A stretch of DNA of 64,000 nucleotides from Erythrobacter sp. SCSIO 43205 (GTDB taxonomy: Bacteria; Pseudomonadota; Alphaproteobacteria; Sphingomonadales; Sphingomonadaceae). The stretch covers positions 1,550,001 through 1,614,000 of the forward strand of contig NZ_CP063202.1 of assembly GCF_019904235.1 (NCBI RefSeq), given 5' to 3'. Within the stretch, counting starts at the first letter, position 1; each line of letters opens with the position of its first letter. The notes beneath the pieces were generated by a model. The model had not been told where the DNA came from, ran no database searches, and worked only from the letters and a program-made list of their open reading frames with translations. Shown here one piece after another: positions 52,325 through 61,563 of the stretch. Position numbers and translations under genes: made by a program.

Positions 52325-53503
52325 TTAACCCATGATGATATGCGGCACGAAACGCGCCAGATCGCGTGTGATCGGGCTTGCATCTTCGCGGATCGACATA
52401 CCCGCCGGATCATCGCCCACGACCCAGCTGCCGATCACCGCATGATTATTGCCAGAGCGCGCAATGGGCGCATAAGCCTGCACAATGTGCCCTTCCGCAC
52501 CGTAGCCTTCCTGCGGGCCATCGTGACGCGCCTCACCATCGAAAAGGGCAATGTCGGCGCCCTCACGGCTGAAGAAAGGTTTGGTGACGTGCGGCTGGCT
52601 TTCCAATGCGCGCGCGCCATCGGTCCCGGCGAAATAGGCGGGCACCAGATTGCGGTGGCCCTCATGCTTTTCCCACAAAAGCGGCAGGATCGCTTTATTC
52701 GACAGGATCGCCTTCCACATGGGTTCGATGAAATTGCAGGACGCACCCGCGATCTGATCGGCGCTTTCTTCAAGCATCATGTCTTCCCACGGATAAAGCT
52801 TGAATAATGCGCCGATGCGATACCCATCGGGGTCGATGAATTCGCCCTCACTATCAATCGCGATTTTCGCAATATCGACAAAGCGCGTCTCAAGTCCGGC
52901 TTGCCCGGCCAAATCCTCGAAATAGGCGACCGTTGCGCGGTCTTCGATGTGGTCTTCGACCCCGCTAAAGTGGCACAGCGAACCCGGCGTCAGGATTTGC
53001 GCAAAGCGTTCGACCAGCGCCTCGTGCAGGCGATTGAATTGGTCGGTGCTCTCCGGCAATTCGCCAATCTCAATCATGTCTTCGAGCCACTTCCATTGGA
53101 AGAAGGCTGTTTCGTAAACGCTCGTCGGCGTATCGGCGTTGAATTCGAGCAGTTTGGCAGGGCCCCCACCACTTTCGGCTCCGGTATAGGCAAAGTCGAA
53201 ACGGCCGTAGAGCGAGGCATCCCCGCGTTTCCACGAATTGGCGATCGGGTCCCACATATCACGCGGGATGGCGAGGCGTTCCATCATCTGTTGATCAGCG
53301 CACGCATCGTCCACCAGACCCAGACACATGGCGTAAAGCTCGGTCGTGGGGTCTTCGATTTCATTTTCAACTTCGGACAAAGTGAACTGCCAGCAGGCGC
53401 GCTCATCCCAGTAGAGGTCGCCATCAACATGATGAAAAACAAAACCGTTTTCGCGGGCGACCTCTTGCCAATTGGGCCGCTCTGGCAGGGTTTTTCGCAG
53501 CAT
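52325..53503 (-). CDS. Glutathionylspermidine synthase-like ATP-grasp ligase
   Basis: A 392-residue protein of the GSP_synth/YgiC family, ATP-grasp peptide-amine ligases. PAKLLEFNADTPTSVYETAFFQWKWL, SLCHFSGVEDHIEDRATVAYFEDL, KLYPWEDMM, and EPMWKAILSNKAILPLLWEKHEGH are family blocks; the amidase half of E. coli Gsp is absent. The DUF1190 gene is divergent, 106 bases away, echoing the E. coli ygiB-ygiC pairing. True substrate is unknown for YgiC-like members. Confidence 0.9.
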   Translation of the reverse strand: MLRKTLPERPNWQEVARENGFVFHHVDGDLYWDERACWQFTLSEVENEIEDPTTELYAMCLGLVDDACADQQMMERLAIPRDMWDPIANSWKRGDASLYGRFDFAYTGAESGGGPAKLLEFNADTPTSVYETAFFQWKWLEDMIEIGELPESTDQFNRLHEALVERFAQILTPGSLCHFSGVEDHIEDRATVAYFEDLAGQAGLETRFVDIAKIAIDSEGEFIDPDGYRIGALFKLYPWEDMMLEESADQIAGASCNFIEPMWKAILSNKAILPLLWEKHEGHRNLVPAYFAGTDGARALESQPHVTKPFFSREGADIALFDGEARHDGPQEGYGAEGHIVQAYAPIARSGNNHAVIGSWVVGDDPAGMSIREDASPITRDLARFVPHIIMG

Positions 53504-53609
53504 TAAACGCCCTCTTGCCTACAGTGTTAAGCTCATGTCCACCTTACGATAACCTTTTTGCTTTAGCTGAAAACTCCGAAACCAAAGTCTTACGGGGATT
53601 AGGGGTAAT

Positions 53610-54296
53610 ATGGCTGCGAGAAATACCAAGCGTTCGTCCAAAGTGCGTCTTACCACAATGGCGGCTTTGAGCTCTGGCGCGATGCTTACCGCTTGCGGCG
53701 GCGATCCGGCTCCTGCTGCCAAGGCGGCGGATCCGCAAGACAAGCTTGATGTCGAAATCGAGGTGTATGAGAACGTTTTTGCCTGCGCCAAAGCTACCGG
53801 CAAAACGACTAAGGAATGCGAAGAGATGCGAGCTGAGGCGCAAGCCATTGCAGCCAAGGACGCGCCGCGTTTCGAGGCCAAGGAGGATTGCGAAGCGGTT
53901 TATGGCGCGGGCAATTGCGTGCAGGAAACCAGTGAGCAAACCAGCCACGCGCGCAGCACACGGATCCCTTTCACCCCGTTCCTCGCGGCATGGTATTCCA
54001 GCAAGCGGGACGGCAAAACAGGCCCCTTGTTCAAAAGCGGCTCCAATGGCTATCAGACCGCCAATGGCTCGCGCGTTGGTTACGGCGGACAGCCGGGTAA
54101 ATATCTCGCTTCTGCGCGCGGGATGGAGCGCGCCAAGTCCGTGCCAAAGGTGAAAGCGGCAAGCGACATGGCGCGGGCCGCTGGATTTGGCAAACCGGGC
54201 TATGGCAAGAAATCGGGCGACTTTGGCCGAACCAAAGCAGCAGGCGGCGTGATGGGCGGCAGCGATTCTGGCGCAATGCGCAGCAAGGGTGGCTAA
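53610..54296 (+). CDS. DUF1190 (YgiB-like) lipoprotein
   Basis: A 228-residue protein with a leader ending in the lipobox LTAC (cysteine near residue 29), so probably a lipoprotein. The family region YENVFACAKATGKTTKECEEM and EAKEDCEAVYGAGNC has four conserved cysteines. The C-terminal half is Gly/Ser/Lys-rich and disordered. Linked with YgiC-like ligases across proteobacteria; here the two genes share a 106-base divergent promoter region. Function unknown. Confidence 0.87.
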   Translation: MAARNTKRSSKVRLTTMAALSSGAMLTACGGDPAPAAKAADPQDKLDVEIEVYENVFACAKATGKTTKECEEMRAEAQAIAAKDAPRFEAKEDCEAVYGAGNCVQETSEQTSHARSTRIPFTPFLAAWYSSKRDGKTGPLFKSGSNGYQTANGSRVGYGGQPGKYLASARGMERAKSVPKVKAASDMARAAGFGKPGYGKKSGDFGRTKAAGGVMGGSDSGAMRSKGG

Positions 54297-54297
54297 A

Positions 54298-54311
54298 TTG
54301 ATGTAGATCAA
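54298..54311 (+). promoter_or_regulatory. FNR/FnrL-type box
   Basis: TTGATGTAGATCAA is a perfect match to TTGAT-N4-ATCAA, the consensus of FNR-family oxygen-sensing regulators. Its centre (54304.5) is 41.5 bases before the start site predicted by a -10-like CTAAAT at 54334-54339. It lies directly after the DUF1190 stop and 53 bases before the stress-protein gene. Confidence 0.75.
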
Positions 54312-54364
54312 TGCTGCGAGCCTGTTACTGCGGCTAAATCTCCCTAGTCCAAGGGAGGCAGCAC

Positions 54365-55183
54365 ATGAAAAGCATTCTACTTCACGTTGACGCCGATCAA
54401 TCTTTCGAAGCGCGTTTGCAGGTCGCGCTTGATCTGGCGCGGGCCAATGACGGCCACATCACTTTGTTGCAAAGCGTAAGCTACGAGGTTTTCGCGCCCG
54501 GCGATTTTTATGGCTCGGCGATGGCGGCGGCTATGCCGCGCATCAAGGAAGCGGCTGAAGAGCTTCGCGCGAAGGTCGAGGCCGATCTTGCGAATGAAGA
54601 TGTCTCGTGGGAATTTCGCTTTCTTTACGGGATGGCTGAGAACCACCTGCTTGAACAATCCGCGCTTCAGGACATCATCCTGATCGGTCCCAATGATATT
54701 GGCGAGGAAGAGATGCGCCGACCCTCCTCAATGGCGGGAGAGCTTTCAATCAAGGCCCCGGCGCCCGTGATGGTCGTGCCGGGCGATGCCAAGGGGCTCA
54801 AGGTTGACGGTCCGGTTCTGGTTGCGTGGAACGGTTCAGCAGAAGCCTGTGTGGCGCTGCGCGCGGCGCTCCCGTTGCTGGCCAAATCGACCAACGTCTA
54901 TCTCGCAAGCGTCGCCGAAGAAGATGATCAGCAGCGCTATGACTTTCCTGTAAGCGAGGCAGCGATGTACCTGGACCGCCACGGGGTTTCGAGCGAGGTT
55001 GTGTCAATCCCGCGCGGCAAGGTTAGCATTGGCGATACGCTGTTTTCAGCCGCCGCCATGCGTGATTGCTCTGCGATGGTGATGGGCGCCTATGGCCACT
55101 CGCGCCTTGCCGAAATGCTGGTAGGCGGAGTGACAAGACAAGTGCTCAGCGAGCCGAAGCTGCCGGTGCTTCTGGCGCATTGA
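54365..55183 (+). CDS. Tandem universal stress protein
   Basis: A 272-residue protein with two Usp domains. The first (residues about 1-140) lacks the nucleotide motif. The second (about 145-272) keeps MGAYGHSRLAEMLVGGVTR, the glycine-rich ATP-binding motif, and ends LSEPKLPVLLAH. AAGGGAGG lies 6 bases before the ATG. A perfect FNR-type box upstream predicts induction at low oxygen, as for Usp genes in other proteobacteria. Confidence 0.92.
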   Translation: MKSILLHVDADQSFEARLQVALDLARANDGHITLLQSVSYEVFAPGDFYGSAMAAAMPRIKEAAEELRAKVEADLANEDVSWEFRFLYGMAENHLLEQSALQDIILIGPNDIGEEEMRRPSSMAGELSIKAPAPVMVVPGDAKGLKVDGPVLVAWNGSAEACVALRAALPLLAKSTNVYLASVAEEDDQQRYDFPVSEAAMYLDRHGVSSEVVSIPRGKVSIGDTLFSAAAMRDCSAMVMGAYGHSRLAEMLVGGVTRQVLSEPKLPVLLAH

Positions 55184-55195
55184 TCGGACCTTGTT

Positions 55196-56125
55196 TTAGC
55201 CCTGATTGCCAGGCTTCTTGATTCGCTTCCTCATCATGCCTTCTTGCGCGACGCTGGCGATGAGGATGCCCTGTTTGTTGAAGATGCGCCCCCGGTTAAA
55301 GCCGCGTCCGCCGCCCGACCAGGGGCTGTCAGTGGCATAAAGCAGCCAATCGTCGGCGCGTGCTTCCTGATGGAACCATAATGTGTGATCGAGGCTTGCC
55401 CCGACTAGCTCACCGCGCATCCATGAAAGGCCGTGGGGCAGGGCGGAGGTGCCAAGCAGCGTATAATCGCTGGCATAGGCAATAACGGCGCGGTGGAGCG
55501 CTGGATCATCGGGCAGGGCACTTGCGGTTTTGAACCAGCTATGGGCGTGCGGGTCCTTTGGCTCTGCGTTCATCCAGTGCAGCTTGTCAGTGGTCCGCAT
55601 TTCGATCGGGCGCGGGCGAAGTGCAATGGCGCGTTGTGCGTCGCTGACCTTGTCGCCCATCTTCTCAATCATGGCGCGGCGAGTTTCCATGTCGGGTTTG
55701 AGGGTTTCGGGATCATCGACTTCGGGCATGGGCGAATCGAGATGCTCAAGACCGTCTTCTGGCGTCTGGAAAGAAGCAGTGAGGTTCAGAATAGGCGTGG
55801 CGGTGCCGTCCTCATTCTCTTGGCTCGCGACCACACGCCGATTGGAAAAGCTGCGCCCGTCAAAGTCTCGTTCAATGCGATATTCAATCGGCACGCCCTC
55901 ACGCCCGCCACGCAGGAAATATGCGTGCAGTGAGTGCGCGGACTTTTCGTCGGGAACGCTGGCTTGCGCTGCTTGCAGGGCTTGCGCGATGACTTGCCCG
56001 CCAAAGACGCGGCCAACGCCGTCCTTTTGCGGGGAGCCCACATAAATATCGGTCGCAACGCGCTCTACGGTGAGGAGCTTGACGAGGCCATCGACCAGCT
56101 TGGCGTAATCGGGTGTATCACTCAT
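55196..56125 (-). CDS. tesB: Acyl-CoA thioesterase II
   Basis: A 309-residue double-hotdog thioesterase. VFGGQVIAQALQAAQASV, AHSLHAYFLRGGREGVPIEYRIERDFDGRSFSNRRVVASQ (split across conserved blocks) and SLDHTLWFHQEARADDW are diagnostic; the Asp of SLDH is the catalytic acid. ATG 56125 (MSDTPDYAK) is preferred to 56137. It is 33 bases downstream of the cupin-like gene on the same strand. Confidence 0.94.
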   Translation of the reverse strand: MSDTPDYAKLVDGLVKLLTVERVATDIYVGSPQKDGVGRVFGGQVIAQALQAAQASVPDEKSAHSLHAYFLRGGREGVPIEYRIERDFDGRSFSNRRVVASQENEDGTATPILNLTASFQTPEDGLEHLDSPMPEVDDPETLKPDMETRRAMIEKMGDKVSDAQRAIALRPRPIEMRTTDKLHWMNAEPKDPHAHSWFKTASALPDDPALHRAVIAYASDYTLLGTSALPHGLSWMRGELVGASLDHTLWFHQEARADDWLLYATDSPWSGGGRGFNRGRIFNKQGILIASVAQEGMMRKRIKKPGNQG

Positions 56126-56158
56126 GGCGCATCCCATGCGCGGTCATGGGGCTTTAGG

Positions 56159-57037
56159 TCAAGCCGGAGTGAGCCCTGCCTTGCGGATCGCCCTATAACC
56201 AAGCGATTTAAGGCGGTTGGTCTGAGGCCATCGACCAGGTGCTTTGGGCGAAAGGCCAGCTTTGCGCAGGATCGCGTTGAACGCGCGCGCTTCGCTTTCC
56301 TGATAGCTCCAATCAGAGCGCCATGTGATCGACAAGGAGACGCTTGGCGCAGGGCCATTTTGCACAAAATGCGGGGCCATCACGGGCACAAACAGCGCAT
56401 CGCCGGGGCCAAGCGGAAATTCGGTTGCACCATCCATCAGCTCATCATTCCAAGTCAGCTCACGCGGGCCGCCGGTATGATAGCTTTCATGCACATGGTC
56501 AGACGCATAGCGCGCATCGCCAGCGGGGAATTGCGTCATCACTTTCGACCCGCGCACTTGCAGCAGGATGTTGTGTTCAGGATCAAAATGGTAAGGCGTG
56601 ACAGCATTGGGGCTGGAGATGAAGATGAAACCTTGCGGGGTCAGCATCGCGCCGGTTTTGGCTTCGATTTCCTCGCGCAATTCGCCCAGCAGATCATCCA
56701 GAAGAGCCTTATAGGCGGGCGCCTGTTCAATGTTCTTGAGCGCGGCCCAGCTGTTCGCCTTTGCCACCTGGCGGATGGTTTCTCCGATGGACAGGCTGGG
56801 CGTGCCGGGTTTGCCGTCAATGCCGATGGGCAGGTCGCCGCGATTGTATTCGATGCTCGGCTGTGGAAGCTGTTCGGCAAGCTGCGCCAGTGCATCAAGT
56901 TCAAGCAGTGGATGTTCACCCAGAGAGTGACGAAGAATGTGCGGCCCTTCGGGATAGTTTGCAGCGAAGGTTTTACGCGCTTGCGCGTCGAAGGTCGTCA
57001 AATTGGTGGGTTTATCGAAGGAAGAGATCGCATTCAT
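56159..57037 (-). CDS. Cupin-like (JmjC-type) protein
   Basis: A 292-residue protein of the cupin-like/JmjC group. TPYHFDPEHNILLQVRGSK gives the H-x-D metal pair and the strand-turn typical of these oxygenases; FPLGPGDALFVPVMAPHFVQNG carries the second His. N-terminal half is helical (ELDALAQLAEQLPQ). ATG 57037 lies 4 bases past the upstream gene stop and is preferred to 57064. Such enzymes hydroxylate proteins or small molecules with 2-oxoglutarate. Its tight link to a GNAT gene suggests a joint modification role, unproven. Confidence 0.82.
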   Translation of the reverse strand: MNAISSFDKPTNLTTFDAQARKTFAANYPEGPHILRHSLGEHPLLELDALAQLAEQLPQPSIEYNRGDLPIGIDGKPGTPSLSIGETIRQVAKANSWAALKNIEQAPAYKALLDDLLGELREEIEAKTGAMLTPQGFIFISSPNAVTPYHFDPEHNILLQVRGSKVMTQFPAGDARYASDHVHESYHTGGPRELTWNDELMDGATEFPLGPGDALFVPVMAPHFVQNGPAPSVSLSITWRSDWSYQESEARAFNAILRKAGLSPKAPGRWPQTNRLKSLGYRAIRKAGLTPA

Positions 57038-57041
57038 CGGT

Positions 57042-58211
57042 TCAGTTCCACACACGAGTTTCATAAGCCATCAGAGCGCGCGCAGTCAGCCGGCGAAGTG
57101 AACCGCCGATTGCGACGTTGCGGCTTACAAACGCACGCTTTTCACGCCAGATACGCTCAATCATTGAATGGCCTTCAACAGCGCAGCTATCGGTCCAGGC
57201 GATGTCTTGGCGATTGAGCAGGTCGAGGTTCTCAATCTGCAGCAAAAGCCCCGGTGAGAAGCGCGCATAATCTTCGTCAAACGCAGTTTTGAAACTAAAT
57301 GCGCCCGGTGCAGCGATAAAATTGGCGAGCATTGCAATGGGTTTGCCATCAAGCCGCAGCGCCAGTCGTTCAAGCTTTCCGGCCCTTGCGGCGGAATACA
57401 TCGCATCGGCGAAGAAGGCGTAAGAGGCAGGTTTGCTTTTGAGCGCAGAGCCAGCAACACCCTTCCAGCCAGCCGCCTCAAGCGTCAGATATTGTTCGAT
57501 CCAAGGCTCAATGCACTCAGCGCCTTCGAGCCGTTCGAAGGAGAGTTCGCCAAACTCGCTAAGCCGGTTTTTCTGGCGGCGCAGCTCTTTGCGCTTCTTG
57601 GCGCTCATCGCTTCGGCAAGGTATTCTTCGGGGCTGAGGTTGGAGGCGAGCATTGCGCGGCTCGAACGTTCAACAACAGCAGATGCACGATCCATCTCAG
57701 CAAGAACCGCAACCAGTGCGTTATCGAGCGCGCCGCCTTCAGGAAGCGCGGGCAGGTGCAGAAATAAAGCTTGGCCCGGGGTTTGGTCGAGACAGCTTAC
57801 CAAAGCTTTCCAGAACCCTTTTTCCTGGCCTTTGGTGACCAATGGCGACCCGCAGAAAGAGTGGTCGTGCAGCCATGTGCCAACATAGGGGAGGCCGTGG
57901 CCGTAATAGTCATTCGAATGTTTGATCGGCATCAGCCCAGTGAGACGCCCGCCGACCCAATAGGCGGCAATCTTATAAGCATCGCTGTCGGCGAACTGCT
58001 CAAACGAGGGGAGAGTGAACCACGCCTCAAAGAATGGATTGGGCTCTGCGCATTGGCGCGCGAGCGCCTCCCAATCGGCACGGAACGCCTTTGAATCGAC
58101 GGTTTGCGTATCGAGCAGATGGAGCACACCGCGCGGGCGCGAAGGTGCTTTGGCTAGTGTGCTGACCTCTTCAGCAAAGCCGCCAATCGTTGGTGTTCTT
58201 GCAAGATCCAT
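57042..58211 (-). CDS. BioF2-like GNAT acyltransferase
   Basis: A 389-residue protein with the FemAB/BioF2-like double GNAT fold. NPFFEAWFTLPSFEQF near the N-terminus, AMSAKKRKELRRQKNRLSEFG in the middle (the usual KxRxxLRR helix), and PGLLLQIENLDLLNRQ with WTDSCAVEGHSMIERIW towards the C-terminus are typical of proteins in extracellular polysaccharide or amino-acyl transfer pathways. ATG 58211 (MDLARTPTIG) has AGGGACGG about 6 bases upstream; a longer frame to 58238 exists. It precedes the cupin-like gene by 4 bases and tesB follows. Confidence 0.87.
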   Translation of the reverse strand: MDLARTPTIGGFAEEVSTLAKAPSRPRGVLHLLDTQTVDSKAFRADWEALARQCAEPNPFFEAWFTLPSFEQFADSDAYKIAAYWVGGRLTGLMPIKHSNDYYGHGLPYVGTWLHDHSFCGSPLVTKGQEKGFWKALVSCLDQTPGQALFLHLPALPEGGALDNALVAVLAEMDRASAVVERSSRAMLASNLSPEEYLAEAMSAKKRKELRRQKNRLSEFGELSFERLEGAECIEPWIEQYLTLEAAGWKGVAGSALKSKPASYAFFADAMYSAARAGKLERLALRLDGKPIAMLANFIAAPGAFSFKTAFDEDYARFSPGLLLQIENLDLLNRQDIAWTDSCAVEGHSMIERIWREKRAFVSRNVAIGGSLRRLTARALMAYETRVWN

Positions 58212-58348
58212 TGTGCACCGTCCCTGCTTTATTGCCACTATCTGTGCGACGAGCTGTATGTAGGCAGCGCGGCATCGTTAACGCTACCTTTCTCTTCTCC
58301 TCCGTTTTGGATGGTTCACATCGGGACAGTCGGGAGCCTAAATGCAAA

Positions 58349-58380
58349 GAACCCCGCCGCAGCGATGCCGGGCGGGGTTC
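58349..58380 (-). terminator. Terminator of hppA
   Basis: A perfect 10-bp stem GAACCCCGCC / GGCGGGGTTC (58349-58358, 58371-58380) with a 12-base loop lies 25 bases beyond the hppA stop; only a short UUU tract follows on the minus strand. The region 58212-58348 upstream of the GNAT gene shows no other feature. Confidence 0.75.
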
Positions 58381-58405
58381 CTCAAATTAAGTCCGGTGAT
58401 TGCGC

Positions 58406-60523
58406 TTAGTGCGCGCCAGCCAAAGCCGCGAGCAGAAGCAGTGCGACAATATTGGTGATCTTGATCATCGGGTTCACAGCAGGGCCTGCGGTGTCCTTGT
58501 AAGGATCGCCCACAGTGTCGCCGGTCACAGCCGCCTTGTGAGCTTCTGAGCCCTTACCGCCGTGATTGCCGTCTTCGATGTACTTCTTCGCATTATCCCA
58601 TGCACCGCCACCAGCCGTCATGGAAAGCGCGACGAACAGACCGCCCACGATCACACCCAGAAGCAGTGCGCCAAGCGCTGCGAAGGCGTTATCTTGGCCT
58701 GCAAGGAAGTAGATCACGAAATAGGTCACAATCGGCGCCAACACTGGAAGCAGCGATGGCACGATCATTTCCTTGATCGCGGCCTTAGTCACAAGGTCCA
58801 CCGTGCGGGCATAGTTTGGACGGCTGGTGCCTGCCATAATGCCCGGATCAGCGGCGAATTGGTCGCGTACATCGACCACCACGTCACCCGCAGCACGGCC
58901 CACAGCGGTCATGCCCATCGCACCAAACAGATACGGAAGGAGCGCGCCGAGCAACAGGCCGACGATGACATATGGATTCTCAAGGCTGAAATTGACCTGT
59001 GCATCCGGGAAGAAGAGGCGAAGGTCAGCGGTGTAGGCGGCGAACAGCACGAGCGCTGCAAGCCCGGCTGAACCGATGGCATAACCCTTGGTCACAGCCT
59101 TGGTGGTGTTGCCCACAGCGTCGAGAAGGTCCGTCTTCTCACGCACACTCGCGTCCAGATCAGACATCTCGGCGATACCGCCGGCGTTGTCCGTCACCGG
59201 ACCATAAGCGTCGAGCGCCACAACCATGCCAGCAAGGGCAAGCATCGCGGTTGCACCAAATGCGAGGCCGATGAGGCCAGCGAGTTGGTATGCGCCGATG
59301 ATGGCTGCGATGATGACGATTGTGGGCAGAGCGGTCGATTCAAGGCTGATAGCAAGACCCTGGATCACGTTGGTGCCGTGGCCCGTCTCCGATGCCTTGG
59401 CGATTGATTTTACCGGACGGAAGTTCGTGCCGGTGTAGTATTCAGTGATCCAGATGATGATGCCGGTCAGCGCCAAGCCAATGAGCGAGCAGTAGAACAG
59501 GTCGCGGCCGTGGAATTCCACAGCATCGCCCGGGTTCAGAACAGTGCTCATGTCCGCGCCTTGAGTTCCAAGCGCATGAGCGATTGCAAACCAGATCAGC
59601 GGAATAGCGAGGACGGCGGTCGCGATAAAGCCTTTGTACATCGCGCCCATTACGTTCGTCCCATTGCCGAGACGCACAAAGTAGGTGCCGATGATCGAGG
59701 TCACGATACACGCACCGCCGATCAGAAGTGGCAGAGCCATCATCGGCAACAGCAGATCGCCGAGCGCCTCTGAAAACAGAAGGGCGGTCAAAACCATGGT
59801 CGCGCCAACGGTCACAACATAAGTCTCAAACAAGTCAGCAGCCATGCCAGCACAGTCGCCCACATTGTCGCCCACGTTATCAGCAATGGTCGCAGGGTTG
59901 CGGGGGTCATCCTCTGGAATAGAGGCTTCAACCTTACCCACGAGGTCAGCGCCAACGTCAGCGGCCTTGGTAAAGATACCGCCGCCTAAACGCGCGAAGA
60001 TCGAAATCAGCGATGCGCCAAAGGCAAGACCGACCAAACCGTCGATAACGGTGCGGTCGTTCGGGCTAAGACCCATCGGGCCCACGAGCACATAGAAGAA
60101 GACCGCAATCGCCAGAAGCGCAAGGCCAGCCACCAGCATCCCGGTGATAGCGCCAGCGCGAAAAGCGATGGTAAGACCTTGTTGAAGCCCTTTTTCCGCA
60201 GCAGCCGCAGTCCGCACGTTGGAGCGCACCGAGATATTCATCCCGATGTATCCCGCAACACCTGACAGCACCGCGCCGATAATAAAGCCAACGGCGGGGA
60301 TAACGCCAAGAAACAGTCCAACGACAACAGCGGCGACCACGCCCACGATGCCGATGGTTGTGTATTGGCGGTTCAAATAGGCTTGCGCGCCTTCTTGAAT
60401 TGCGCCTGCAATCTCTTGCATTTTTTCATTACCGGCGCTGGCTCCCAGCACCTGGCGGCTGGTGATGAAGCCGTAAAGCACGGCTAACACGCCCAATCCA
60501 ATTGATATGAGTATTAAGTCCAC
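58406..60523 (-). CDS. hppA: Membrane-bound H+-pumping pyrophosphatase, K+-independent type
   Basis: A 705-residue integral pyrophosphatase with about 16 helices that couples PPi hydrolysis to proton export. Substrate motifs are [39 protein letters not shown] and [15 protein letters not shown]. In [10 protein letters not shown] the residue after NTT is Lys, the signature of the K+-independent subclass. GTG 60523 is chosen because GGAGAGGGG lies 7 bases upstream; the frame opens at 60541. Strong terminator downstream. Confidence 0.96.
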   Translation of the reverse strand: MDLILISIGLGVLAVLYGFITSRQVLGASAGNEKMQEIAGAIQEGAQAYLNRQYTTIGIVGVVAAVVVGLFLGVIPAVGFIIGAVLSGVAGYIGMNISVRSNVRTAAAAEKGLQQGLTIAFRAGAITGMLVAGLALLAIAVFFYVLVGPMGLSPNDRTVIDGLVGLAFGASLISIFARLGGGIFTKAADVGADLVGKVEASIPEDDPRNPATIADNVGDNVGDCAGMAADLFETYVVTVGATMVLTALLFSEALGDLLLPMMALPLLIGGACIVTSIIGTYFVRLGNGTNVMGAMYKGFIATAVLAIPLIWFAIAHALGTQGADMSTVLNPGDAVEFHGRDLFYCSLIGLALTGIIIWITEYYTGTNFRPVKSIAKASETGHGTNVIQGLAISLESTALPTIVIIAAIIGAYQLAGLIGLAFGATAMLALAGMVVALDAYGPVTDNAGGIAEMSDLDASVREKTDLLDAVGNTTKAVTKGYAIGSAGLAALVLFAAYTADLRLFFPDAQVNFSLENPYVIVGLLLGALLPYLFGAMGMTAVGRAAGDVVVDVRDQFAADPGIMAGTSRPNYARTVDLVTKAAIKEMIVPSLLPVLAPIVTYFVIYFLAGQDNAFAALGALLLGVIVGGLFVALSMTAGGGAWDNAKKYIEDGNHGGKGSEAHKAAVTGDTVGDPYKDTAGPAVNPMIKITNIVALLLLAALAGAH

Positions 60524-60705
60524 GAAGATTCCCCTCTCCAAAGCGTGGAAGAAATGCGCTTTGACCGGGATCTACCCTTGTTCTCTCTCATTCGCAGATC
60601 CCGCGCGCTGAGGTGTGTCAGCTTATCGGGAGAATGCGCCGACACAAGTGGGAATGCACTTCGATAGTGGGAAACTTTGCTGTTTTTGCAAGCTGGCTTG
60701 CAGTT

Positions 60706-61563
60706 TTAGCGATGTTCGAAGCCCAATCCCGACCCGTTTACGACAGCCTCTCCATCGACCATCAGCGGCGCAAATCCACGCGGCTCGACCTTGCCGATTG
60801 GCGTTGCCGGGACGGGCGGTGTGGTTCCTTGGGGAAGGGTAAAGAGTAATTCGTAGTCATCGCCCCAGCGCATCGCATCATCGCACCTGGCCCCCTTGGC
60901 GATGGGCACTGCGGCGGTGTCGATGGCAATCGTTGCTTCACTCGCTTGCGCCAGCCGGAATGCATCGAGCAAAAGCCCATCGGAGATGTCCATCATCGCG
61001 GTGACAAGTGGGGCGAGTTTTTGACCTTGGACGAGGCGCGGTGTGGGGCGGTTGAAGGCCTCCAAGTGCTCTTGGTGTCCCTCGAAACCGAGCATGGCGC
61101 GGCCAAGCGTGCCGGTCACATAAACCTCATCACCGATCTGCGCGCCTTTGCGAGAGGGGACGGGGGTGTGGCTTGCTCTGCCGATGGCGGTCAGGCCAAA
61201 AATCGCTGTCCCCGAGGCTCTGACCGTGTCCCCGCCGAGCAGGCTCACATTGAAGGCCAAAGCTGCCTCCCTGAGCCCTGCGAGGAAACTTTCATCACCT
61301 TCCCCCAAGCAATGCCCAAGCAGAACGCCTATCGGCTCTGCTCCCTTGGCGGCAAGGTCAGAAAGATTGGTCGCTACCAGCTTCCATGCGACATCGGCCA
61401 TATCCGCATCAGTGCGGAAATGCGTGCCCTCAGCCATGGCATCATGGGTGAGGATCAATGTCTCGCTGCCCAATTCCAACACAGCGCAATCATCTTCGAG
61501 CCCGCGCGCCCCAGAATGGAGCGGAAGGGCTCGCAAGGCCGTAATGAAGTCGGCTTCGTTTAT
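60706..61563 (-). CDS. thiL: Thiamine-monophosphate kinase, probable AUA start
   Basis: A 285-residue ATP-dependent kinase that makes thiamine diphosphate. The PurM-like fold shows GARGLEDDCAVLELGSETLILTHDAMAEGTHF (in conserved blocks), NLSDLAAKGAEP, GGDTVRASG and MDISDGLLLDAFRLA. The expected N-terminus (x-N-E-A-D-F-I-T-A-L-R) is encoded from 61563, where the codon is ATA, preceded by GAGG 7 bases upstream and overlapping the nusB stop (ATAA). No ATG or GTG exists in frame between there and TTG 61536, which would remove 9 residues. Co-transcribed with nusB, hisD and hisG. Confidence 0.92.
   Translation of the reverse strand: MNEADFITALRALPLHSGARGLEDDCAVLELGSETLILTHDAMAEGTHFRTDADMADVAWKLVATNLSDLAAKGAEPIGVLLGHCLGEGDESFLAGLREAALAFNVSLLGGDTVRASGTAIFGLTAIGRASHTPVPSRKGAQIGDEVYVTGTLGRAMLGFEGHQEHLEAFNRPTPRLVQGQKLAPLVTAMMDISDGLLLDAFRLAQASEATIAIDTAAVPIAKGARCDDAMRWGDDYELLFTLPQGTTPPVPATPIGKVEPRGFAPLMVDGEAVVNGSGLGFEHR

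Noticed and set aside
55934-57217. 427-codon plus-strand open frame opposite tesB and the cupin-like gene
   Set aside because: Both minus-strand genes have clear motifs, and the frame crosses their boundary, which a real gene would not be expected to do.
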